64,000 nt of DNA, taken from positions 325,501-389,500 of the forward strand of contig JAOTOM010004951.1 of the NCBI GenBank assembly GCA_034440615.1, in the 5' to 3' direction. The position numbers and the translations under genes are program-made. Below the pieces are notes generated by a model. That model had not been told where the DNA came from. It did no database searches and saw only the letters and a list, made by a program, of their open reading frames with translations. This DNA comes from Ashinkailepas kermadecensis (Eukaryota > Arthropoda > Thecostraca > Neolepadidae). Below, piece by piece: positions 32,608-44,600 of this stretch (the stretch's first letter is position 1; each line of letters opens with the position of its first letter).

Positions 32608-35600
32608 CTGCAGCACAATGCAATGGTCAATTACGAGGACGATTATAATCAGTGTTGGATTTGCACTTTGTAATCCTGGAAGTGGAGAGGAAAATTTAAA
32701 GCTATATAATACGAAGAGGAAATTTGACTTAAAACATTGACATCAGAATTGCATATTGCACTTTCCAGTGAATCTTCCATCACCGAGCAGTCAATTGTCA
32801 AACAGCACCATTCAACTTCCAAATGACAAAAATGAGAGGATAATTATCTACAGAGGATAATGTCCTGGATGTTAAAAATCCGGGACCAGCCTATTTTCCA
32901 ACTCTGGGCACAATAACCATCGGCTTGACCACAGTAAAGCCACGCACGAGCAGACATATCATATGCAACTGAGTGACAATTTGGCATGATCGGCAGCACA
33001 CAGAAATCGTTTACAAATTCCCTCACCAGCAGTCAAGCTTCATATTATCAGCAGTAGAGAAACGCAAACAACGTGATGTGGCAAGCTAAAGAGATGATAG
33101 CATCACAATGCAAAATCTTCTCGCACCCTTCTTCCTACCGAAGTCCGTGTGGCACTCATCACACGTGCTCCGGTCTCGCACACTCTCTCCTTCACCAACA
33201 CCCGTCCCCAAAGACTAGGTACACGAGCTGAAGGCCGACTAGTCCCCAGACTGCAGTCGAGCTGCTCCGTCTACAAAATGTAACTCAGCTACCCAAGGGT
33301 GGAGCCAGAAACTCGCTTCAACCAGCATCGGGTCAAATTTAAAAACCTCTTTTGTAAAAAAAAACCTGGATTTGCATAGTTCTTGTAAAATTGGTCAGTC
33401 GGGGAAGGCTCACGTCCCTGCCCCACACAGACCGACCAGCACAGCTGCCCACCCATTACGTAATCTCATCATACAGTCGACCTACCACGACACACACACG
33501 CACACCAGACCATTAGTGATTGTGTCACAGCGTTAATGGGGGCAGGTGCGGCAGCGATTGTGGGAGCTTTGGGCTCCACCAGTCTCCGTTCGCGGCTACA
33601 GGACGGACGGACGCCGGCAGCTGCCCGAACGTGTTAGGCAACAGTAAAAATTGATCGGGATCCAACTAGCGTTAATGGCTCTGGCACACGCGACCGCCGT
33701 GCTCGTGTCAGGTCCAGCTATTCCCGGCCCGGTGCTGATCGCCACCTACCCCTGTCGGTCTTGGCGCGTTCGCAGTACTCCTGTTATGTCCAGCTATTCC
33801 CGGTCCGGTGTCGGTCGTCACCTACCCCTGTCGGTCTTGGCGCGTTCGCAGTACTTCTGTTATGTCTAGCTATTCCCGGTCCAGTGTCGGTCGTCACCTA
33901 CCCCTGTCGGTCTTGGCGCGTTCGCAGTACTCCTGTTATGTCCAGCTATTCCCGGCCCGGTGCTGATCGCCACCTACCCCTGTCGGTCTTGGCGCGTTCG
34001 CAGTACTCCTGTTATGTCCAGCTATTCCCGGTCCGGTGTCGGTCGCCACCTACCCCTGTCGGTCTTGGCGCGTTCGCAGTACTCCTGTTATGTCCAGCTA
34101 TTCCCGGCCCGGTGCTGATCGCCACCTACCCCTGTCGGTCTTGGCGCGTTCGCAGTACTCCTGTTATGTCCAGCTATTCCCGGCCCGGTGCTGATCGCCA
34201 CCTACCCCTGTCGGTCTTGGCGCGCTCGCAGTACTCCTGTTATGTCCAGCTATTCCCGGTCCGGTGTCGGTCGTCACCTACCCCTGTCGGTCTTGGCGCG
34301 TTCGCAGTACTCCTGTTATGTCCAGCTATTCCCGGTCCGGTGTCGGTCGTCACCTACCCCTGTCGGTCTTGGTGCGAGCGCCGGTGAACGTTTTTCGGCT
34401 CTCCTCGTAGAACTGGTTTGGGTGCTGCACCATTCCGTCGAAGGGTGTGTGATGTGCGAGCTCCCAGTACTTCTGGCAGGCCAGCTGGGGCTGCGAGCGA
34501 GCTGCTAGCTCCAACACCTCCGTACATCCTGTCGCAGGGGGAAGGGCGTCAGCTCATACAATATAACAATGTACAAGGGTCCCATCCAGTTTGTCCATCT
34601 CACGATAGTTATCCTACTTCGTAACGAAAAGCTTGATTTATCTTAACCCGAGAGAATGGCCATAAATTGTTTTGGTCTGGAATGATCATAGAATCCGCTG
34701 GCCTGAGGAAAACAAATGGGGTTCAAAACCCTATTTATTAGGTATAAATGTTGTAAATATTCATACATAATATAAATATTTATAAATATCATTAAACAAT
34801 TTTTCATCAAGTGATTGAAAACCCACCATGAGAAACACATGTCACCAACAATTCATCGCTTCTCCTGACTAAGTTAATTTTTGATCGATAGGCTTTCTTC
34901 GACACACTAAGCGTTTGATAAGATAGAAACATGAGCGGTGTGAGCAAGAGTTGGAAGCCAGTCTTGGGCTCTTCTACAACGCATTCATCTGCTAGGTCGC
35001 ATAGCGCCGCCCACCTCTCACACCGATTAGTTGTGGGTGATTGTGGGTGACTCGGAAATTCCGCCGGTTGTGCAATTTGAAACCCCCAATCTGACCGTTG
35101 AGAATCCAACGACCTACCGACTGAGGTAGCCCGATTTCCTCCGAAACTAGTCGTGCCACGCGTGATCAGAGGGCTAATTTAGGCAAACACAGCATGCAAG
35201 CTCACGAATTCAAAAGATAGAGACAAAGAAACGCGGTAGGCACACGTGGCGACAGTGATAACATCACTACCCGCGCCACCGCCCGGGCTCGTACAACTAC
35301 GTCAATTTGTACCCATAGTGATATCGCCTATCTCAGTAGTGGTCACGAGCGAGGACGCAGCCTGAGTGAATCTACTTCCGTGTGTACGGCGCACAATCTC
35401 ACCTGAGCGACCCGGGCCGATAATCACGTTTTTTAAAGTGAATATTTTTTCTTGGTTACACCAACTCAACACTAATTACCTTACTCGGAGCTGGATCTGT
35501 TTCTTAATGTTGATGAAAAAAACGACCTGCAATATTTTCTTTTACGTGCTAGCGTTTGTTCGTGCGAAGCAAAGTTTCTGTGGTGAAGTTCGGTGGGCGG

Positions 35601-38600
35601 CGGCTCGGCGTCGGCGGCTCAGGGCCGGCCAGCCACCGCCAGTCACGTGGTTATGACGTCATGAATCACGTGACCTTCTCGCCCCGAAGTCCGGCAGTGT
35701 CAGTTCCCGATCGTCCGTCGCGTTCAAAAGTTGCATGGGCATACGCTGGATATGACTGCGAGACAAAAAGAACAGTGACACAGCGTAGCATCTCTGGCAA
35801 TCAGATAATTTGGCATAGTGCACTAAGCTTGAAGTATTGGATCGATGTTTAATGCCGAAATTGGAGGCACTGTCTATGCAATCGAATTTCCCTGCCGATC
35901 AAGGAGCAAGTATTCTAAATTTCAATGCACTACGCTGAATTGTCTGTCTGAATATATTTTAAGCTTCCTTGATTTCCTGCACTTTGCGAGAATTGAACGC
36001 ACTGAGATCCATGCATGCGCGGACTGTCCACGGAGCGTATCTGTGGTCGGCCCATAAGCTTCCTGTCGCAGTTTGATACCCAATTCTATGGCTGCAGCAA
36101 ATGAGCCTCAAACCCCGCCTCTCGCCCTCGCTCGTTCAACACCACGAATAGCACCTTATAGCGCCTGCTACTGGTACCGTTGTGCACGCCACCAGTTCAG
36201 TTGGGGGTTGATGGCGGTGGCCTCACAGCGCGGAAGAGAGGCATACGTGGGTCCCGTTGGTGACACCCACCGTCCTTGTCGATGCCGTAGCTGCCGAGCA
36301 TGGTGGCCAGGCTGTCGCGGTCGAAGTGCTTGAAGGGGCAGCCGGAGTCGTTGGCGCCGCCGCTGGCCAACACCTTGCCGCAGTGGTGAGCGCTGTACGA
36401 GGTGCGCTTGCCCTCCTGGCCGTAGTTGTGCCGGATGTTGTACAGGTACTGCTTGTGGAACTGGCCGGCACGGGACAGGCGGTGCGTCAGACTGGCGGAC
36501 GGTGCACGGAGCGGTCTGCACCACGGCCTGTCTGTTTGTTTGTATACTTATTTAGGCTAAAGAGCGCCGAAACTGCTTGGTTATTGGTTTTACGACACGT
36601 CGACCGTTGAGTCATGTAGCGTCGCCAATCTCTCACGCCGATTGGTCGCGGGCGAAGAGTAGCGACAGGTGAGACTCGAACCCACAAGCTTTCGATTGTG
36701 AGACGAGCATCTTACCCCTAGACCACTCGTCCCCATCCGAAACTGCTTCGGACGGGACACGGGCAGGCGGTGCGTCAGACTGGCGGACGGTGCACGGAGC
36801 GGTGTGCACTTCAGCCCCGGAATCCATCACACCGAAACAAAAATCGTCAAATTCGTCGACATAATTGTTTGCTGTTCAAGAGGCAAGCCAAATATTGCCT
36901 GAAACCGGAGCCGAATACAACTGCAAACACCTGGAGTTAGCCACCAACAAGAATCACTGATACAACACAAGGACACAGCAAGATTAATTGTGTGTGTGCA
37001 TCATACGGCCGCAACATTAACAGGGATTACGTGCTATAGCGGCTTCATCCAAAGCAATGAGATTGCCGGCTCTTTGACAGCATTACCGCATCCAAAGATA
37101 GTCGGGAATCACGCGTACCCGAGCAGATGAACGTCGGCATCACAGCCGTCCGGGAGCAAGCCTGGTTACTCTACCTAAACGCCACACATACTCAGAGCTT
37201 CTTCAATGAAGGGTGCCAAGCTTTCAGAGGGTGAAGATGGGCTGAAAGAATGGCTCCAAGAATGTTCTACCTAACAGGAGCCACCCAAACGGCTGGGGAG
37301 CGGAGGTTCAATGTGGTCGTGTCAGCAACCCCCGACACGGCGCAGTGAGACATTGGTGCGCTACGGGTTACCCAGAGCCGGAAAACACTTACGATCGCGA
37401 ATCCATGGTTTGCAATCAAACCTGACATTTGCATCCACGACTCTTCAGTTCATTATGATTCCTTTTTAGGCACATACCACTGCGGTCTGTCTGATCGAGG
37501 AGGCGATGTCTTTCGATTCAGTGCATGTACCTTCCTGGCTGGCCGTCATGTGACGCACGTGCCAAGACAAAGTGGGAATAACTTTAATGAAAACAGGATG
37601 TCCATAGGTTTTTAGTCTGCAGAGAGGATCCCTGAATCCATTTCATCAAATCATACAAGTACATAATGCGATACTTCGATTCTGGGAAGTGTGGAGATAG
37701 CTCGAAATCACAACACCTGCATGGCGTTGCTCATCGTCTCAATGATTTTGGTGGCCTTCGTCTTTGCCTTGCCATCTAAACTGGGTCAACGAGTCATATA
37801 CCGCTGAGCTACATTATCACTCGAGTCTTGCATCAATGGCCGGCATCGGCCACGGCGCGCCGATCTGCGTCCCCGCGGCCCGCAGCCTCCGACCCACCTT
37901 GTCGGCTTCCATGACCTTGGTGAACTCCTCGCGCCAGAAGGCGACGGCGTCGTCCAGCGAGAGGCCGATCGCCTTCAGGAACAGGCCGTATTGCATGCGG
38001 CCGGCGTGCAGCAGCTTGTGATTGGTGCGCAGCCGCTGGTGCAACTGCCGCATGCACGGCGGAAACGACTGCTTGCACAGCTGCCGCACACAAAACACGG
38101 AGCGTCAATGCACGCCGCAGGGCCGCTGCTGCGTCCTCCGGTGCAGCACGTCACTAATTTCTGGACTGTGCATTGCTTCAGGACGGCTCGGAGCTGTTGG
38201 AGACAAGAGGGTAACTGCCGTGCCTCGCGGCTCATCCTGCCGATCGACTTCGCCGACGCGGGGAGGAAACTGGCCGAATCGGCGCACTTTGTCAGAAATG
38301 AGACACATTTTGCGGATTTGAGTTTTGGAAACCCCACAGCGGGAGGTGATGAATCCTGGCCGTAGTGAGGACAATGCGTGCATAACTGAATATGGAGATA
38401 TTTGTATTCAAACCTGTGATGTTGGAATCTCAGTTTGCACTTTCCAGTGAATCGTGAGCACTTATCACGCAGCAGCTCATTGTCAAACAACGCCATTCAA
38501 CCTCAAAATGATACAAATGAGAGGATAATTTTCTGGAGAGGATAACGTTCTGGATGCAAAAAAAAGTATCGGACGGGTCGGTACAACAGCCGCGGCTCCC

Positions 38601-41600
38601 ACCTCGTCCACCGGTGGGTACCGGACGGGTCGGTACAACAGTCGCGGCTCCCACCTCGTCCACCGGCGGGTACCGGACGGGTCGGTACAACAGTCGCGGC
38701 TCCCACCTCGTCCACCATGTCGGGAGTGACGGCGTTCGCGTCTTTGTTGGCCGAGTACTGCTGGCCGGTGTAGCGCTTGTCGAAGTCGTTCAGCAGCGTC
38801 TTCAGGCGCGAGTCCTCCTCCACCACGGGCAGCAGGCGGCGGGCCATCTGACCGATCAGCACCACCGTCAAATCGCTCACCAGCAGCGGCATCTGTTACG
38901 TGTGGTGAACTGCGACAATACACCAGCAGCGGCATCTACTGCGTGTGATGGACTGCAATAATACATCAGCAGCGGCATCTGCTGCGTGTGATGGACTGCA
39001 ATAATACATCAGCAGCGGCATCTGCTGCGTGTGATGGACTGCAACAATACATCAACAGCAGCGTACAATGGCGGACCACAGAACAACAGCCACAAATGTA
39101 GCAGGCTGACAACACAGCCAGAACGGAACAAAACCTCACCCACCGCCGTAGCCATTGGCTCGTGAAGGACACCGAACACGTCTCGCACTGAACACTGACC
39201 GCTAGCGCGTGCTGCATGTGATTGCGAAACTTGGCCGCCACGATGGAGCCGAGGTCGCGGGCCGGGATGTAGGCGCGGCCGCGCTCCAGCAGTACGCGCC
39301 GGCCGCGCACCAGGTCGAGCGCCTCCACGAACGGCACCGAGTACCACTGCGTCATCTCCAGCGTGGTAGCCGTCAGCCAAGCCGTGCCGGCCAGCAGCCC
39401 CTCCCTGAGCCGCGCCCGCTCCTCGTCAGACACCTGGCGACACCCCGGCGTCACCCAATGTCACGTGGCGGTGAAGGAGACACTGGCGGGCGGACAATGC
39501 CTGGCAGCGGTCGGAATGCTCTCAACCTGAACTGAACATTAAATAATCCCTCTCGGATTGCTTGCCCATACCTAGCCTGACACCGTTCTCACACGATCCT
39601 ACGTCACGAGTGAAATCGCCCCTGAAACACTGCCACAGCCGATAGTGTTGGCGAACTTTGTCCAGGGACAGCGTATGCATGGAGGTGTCAGCCGGCCAGA
39701 GTGAGCAGTGCAAGCGCTGGCCGGAGATTTACGCCAAGTCGTCACGCTTGCCCGCGTACACTCCCGAGACACGCCGCAGGAGAAGCGTATTCTGTTGTGG
39801 ACCTTTGAGCACAGCACACCTGGAATTTACGTCAGACGACACGAACATACGCCACTGATGACTTCGAGTGTTCCCGCGACCCGACACCAAGGCGTCGATC
39901 GTCGCTTTCGCGACGCGCTCTTAATAGCGGCATTCTCACCAGTTCCAAATGGATGCCGTTGTCGACTAGGAATTTGCCGATGTTACTATCCATCGTTTTC
40001 TGCATTTGAAATCTGAAAACATATGCACGGTAAGAGGCAAGGAGGTGGGATGTAAAGAGTTGCCAGACAACCATGGTACCACAGCGGTGTGGAAGGTTTG
40101 TTTGTGCACACCGAGTAATAACTGATAAAGTAGATTTAATTATGTGGCAATTTGCAGCATCGAACACTTGACACAATCACAATAATACATAGGCGATACT
40201 GAGACAATTGGGAAAGGACGGACATAGTGCACACATGTGACTGATACCGTGGAACAAGTCAAAATTCACAGCTCCACTGTTTCGGTGTCCAGTGGAACAG
40301 TGTAAAACTCCGAAGACTCTGCTCTAAATATTCGCGGCTACACAACTGTCAAATGCTGTGCGTTCGCAGTCGGCCAGATGCAAATAGAATATACGCAGTC
40401 TGCTAGAATCATCCAGTCTGCGTAGTCTGTGTCTCAGCCATCCCGTCAAAACATGAATTGATGTGCTCCGACAAAAGCTGAGCGTGCCATGCAGCAGCTT
40501 TGGTGCTGATTCACAACCACGAGGCAAACAGTTATATACACCAGCCACTCCAGCTCACTAGTCCATACCGAATACACTGCCCACATACATACCAGCCACC
40601 CCATCCAACTAGTCCATACCGAATACACCGCCCACATACATACCAGGCATGCCTGTCCACCAGTCCATACCGAATACAATGCCACATACATACCAGCCAC
40701 GCCAGCCCATCAGTCCATACAGAATACTTCGCCCACAGCACAGCTTGACGCTGCCCTGGGAGTCGACCTGACCGGACGGGGGTCTGACCGATCAGACCCG
40801 TCTGCTCACCTCAGCCGGAACAAGTCCACCTCGTGCTGCACGAACCACGAGCGCAGCTCCTCGGTGCGGCAGTAGGCCAGTCGCAGGATGAAATGTGACA
40901 CCAGATCCCTACGCTGCGCCTCCGTCGAAGTCGTCTGGTCCTCCCGGCCAGATAGCTGCAGTGGTGCGGTCATGTGAGATGATGAGGTCAAATCACAGTG
41001 AGGTCATATGAGATGATGTCAGGTCAGGTCAGTGTGGTCATATGAGATGATGTCAGGCCACAGCATGGTCACAGCGCAGATGATGAGGTCAGGTCACAGT
41101 GAGGTCACATGAGATGACGTCAGGTCACAGTGTGGTTATATGAGAAGCCAGGTCAGGTCACAGTGTGGTCATATGAGATGAGGTCAGGTCACAGTGCGGT
41201 CACATGAGATGATGTCAGGTCACAATGCGGTCACATTAGATAATGAGGTCAGGTCACAGTGCGGTCACATGATATGATGAGGTCAGGTCACAGTGCTGTC
41301 ACATTAGATAATGAGGTCAGGTCACAGTGCAGTCACATGATATGATGAGGTCAGGTCACAGTGCTGTCACATGAAATGATGAGGTCAGGTCACAGTGCGG
41401 TCACACGAGATGACGAGGTCAGGTCACAGTGTGGTTGCATTAGATAATGAAGTCAGGTCACAGTATGGTCACATGAGATGATGAGGTCAGGTCACAGTGC
41501 TGTCACATGAGATGATGAGATAAGGTCACAGTGTGGTCATATGAGATGAGGTCAGGTCACAGTGCAGTCACATGAGATGATGAGGTCAGGTCACAGTGTG

Positions 41601-44600
41601 GTTGCATTAGATAATGAAGTCAGGTCACAGCGTGGTCACATGAGATGATGTGATGTCACAGTGTGGTCGCATTAGATAATGAGGTCAGGTCACAGTGCGG
41701 TCACATGAGATGATGTGATGTCACAGTATGGTCGCATTAGATAATGAGGTCAGGTCACAGTGCGGTCACATGAGATGATGAGGTCAGGTCAGAGTGTGGT
41801 TGCATTAGATAATGAGGTCAGGTCACAGTGCGGTCACATGAGATGATGTGATGTCACAGTGTCGTCGCATTAGATAATGAAGTCAGGTCACAGTGCGGTC
41901 ACATGCGATGATGAGGTCAGGTCGCAGTGTGGCAACAGTGCAGTTGTAACTCAAATGTCTGATGGTACATCATGCATCTTGAATGCAAGTGCATAACATG
42001 GTTCTAGGTCTGTGCACAGCCCAGCATTAATTAAAAGCCTATAAGCAGCAATTGAAGGCCATTCAGGCCAGCTGTATTTTATTATCAGGTACCCATTACT
42101 TGGTTGTACTGATATAGATATATGGAAGATGTCAACACAAATCTAAACGCCTGATCTAAGACGTAAATAATTGTCCTGTTATCCATTGTTTTCCGCCCAA
42201 ATTTCCGAATTTGGACACACTGCATGAGGTCAGGTCCCAGTGCAGCTACTGCAGACGCGGCGCTGGTCTGCGGTACTGCAGACTGCAGTTGGACCACTGC
42301 CGCGCTGGTTCAACAGTACGGTCAGCCAGCAGGGTCAACCGGTCAGCTCGGGTCGTGACCAGCGAAGCGGACAGTTGCGGGTCGGCTGGTTATTTGGGCT
42401 TAGGAGCGTGTCGACTGCGTCGGTCATCTAGCGCCCATGGCAGTTGCAAGTGAGGCCACGGCGCCATGCCAGGTCAAGTACGTTCCACCAGTTCACACCA
42501 CCACCAGTTCTAACCCCGCCGGGTCAGACTGGTCCGTAAGGTCAAACAGGCTCTGTAGGGCAGGAGTGCCAGGTCAGGTCGGGTCGGGTCGGTCGTGTTT
42601 GACTGTATAGGCTCCGTCAGCCAGATGGGATTGTTTCCATCAGGTCACGTGAGTAAGGTGAGAAAGGTCCCATCAGATGATGCCCTGACGCGTCACACAT
42701 GGCAGGCCACAGCTGATTGGTTGCGTCATGTACGGTAGGTCACGTCATGTGGGTGGGGATGGGGCGGCTCGGTTCTGTAAGACCAGGCGGACGGTGCCGG
42801 TGGGTGGCATGGTTCCCGAGCCCGCAAAGAGCCGATCACACCACATGACCACACGACACCGAGCCTCATGACGGTCCGTCAAGTGGATGCTTTGGCTGGC
42901 AATGTGTTCAAATTATCTCAGTTAGACTTCAGGATGAAACTAAAACAAATTCTTCCCGGAAGAATGTGTGATCGCGAATGGAAATGAAGCTGCATTCAAC
43001 TGATCCTGACCTCGAAACAGGCCCACACTCCGATTTCGGTGACCGTATTCCTCAGGATTTGGAAATTACACCTCAACTTGAAATTGAGGTAACTTCCTCA
43101 ACAGGAAGTCAGTGCTGATCGGCGGCCAGACCGAGTTGAGCCGGGCTGACACAGCACGGCGGTTCACACAACAGCCCCGTAACACGCCGACACTCCAACA
43201 CACGTCACACCACGCCTCGGGCCAGGCGACGCGAGGCGAGTTCCAGCCGGCTGCAAGACATGGTGACCTCAGTCGGCAGACAGCTGACCTCGGCTCAGAC
43301 CGCACCAGCGCTCACCAGATGCTCGTACGTGGACAGCTTCTGTCGCTTCAGGTCGGCCAGCACGAAGTCGGCCCACTCGCTGGAGAACTTCGGCTTGCCC
43401 AGGTGGCCGGCGCGCTCCAGCGTACGCAGCACTGTCGGCAGGTGGTGTCGGACGGCGTGAGGCCTGGTCAGGTGGCATGAGGCCTGGTCAGGTGGCATGA
43501 GGCCGGGTCAGGTGGCGTGAGGCCTGGTCAGGTGGCGTGAGGCCGGGTCAGGTGGCATGAGGCCGGGTCAGGTGGCATGAGGCCTGGTCAGGTGGCATGA
43601 GGCCGGGTCAGGTGGCATGAGGCCCGGTCAGGTGGCATGAGGCCTGGTCAGGTGGCATGAGGCCGGGTCAGGTGGCATGAGGCCGGGTCAGGTGGCATGA
43701 GGCCTGGTCAGGTGGCATGAGGCCGGGTCAGGTGGCGTGAGGCCTGGTCAGGTGGCGTGAGGCCGGGTCAGGTGGCATGAGGCCTGGTCAGGTGGCATGA
43801 GGCCTGGTCAGGTGGCATGAGGCCGGGTCAGGTGGCATGAGGCCGGGTCAGGTGGCATGAGGCCTGGTCAGGTGGCATGAGGCCGGGTCAGGTGGCATGA
43901 GGCCTGGTCAGGTGGCATGAGGCCTGGTCAGGTGGCATGAGATCTGGTCAGGTGGCGTGAGGTGGCTTCAGAGAGCGCCAGGCGGTGTCAGGCAGCAGCA
44001 CCACCGTCGCACGCCCCCGGCTGTACCCGACAAATCGGGCAGGAGCATGGCTGGAAACTAGTACCCACCGACCCCGGTCTTTTCTCGGGAAAAAATTATG
44101 CCAGTAGAAAAACACAGCTATTTACATCCCAGGTCGTTGAAGATTGATCAAACAATGTTGTTTTAAGGAAATATACTATGGGCACATGCTCAAGGCTTTC
44201 CGAGATGGAGTCTGTGCCAAACAGAAGTTGCTGGGCCACCATCAAACCCATTCACTGGCATGCATTTGAAGGGAGATGTCATGCATGTACTCATCAGGCC
44301 TCTACAATGCCCATGATCTAAGCAGACCAGCTGCCAGCTGATCCTTCCAGCAAGAGCTAAAGGTAAGTGGGTACAGCAACTCAGGCCATGCTTGCCAGCA
44401 CTGTGGGGACCAATATACATGCTGATGCCCTATGCAATGCAATGTGTTGCAACATGTGCAACACTTTATGAAACTGTTCAAGGGCAATGCAGGTATAAGC
44501 AATTTGGTTCCCCAGGAGGCTAGGACAATTTCGTTGGCTCATGTTAAATTCAGAAGATGTGAAGACAATCACCTACTGAGGAGCAATGTTTGCCAAATTT

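Noticed and set aside
33719..34375. CRISPR array
   Set aside because: Units are contiguous 76-bp near-identical repeats without unique spacers, in a eukaryotic gene. The same holds for the 20-bp array at 43.5 kb.
33761..34387. A 208-codon protein across the 76-bp repeat
   Set aside because: It is a repeat by-product on the strand opposite PRIM2. Its repeating peptide follows the DNA period.
35556..35656. GC-rich exon near the E-box block
   Set aside because: No frame shows a recognisable domain or paired splice sites.
36655..36735. A tRNA-Val gene on the minus strand
   Set aside because: Box A, box B and a CAC-like anticodon are visible, but acceptor and anticodon stems mispair and the sequence runs into a SINE body and tail shared with another copy.
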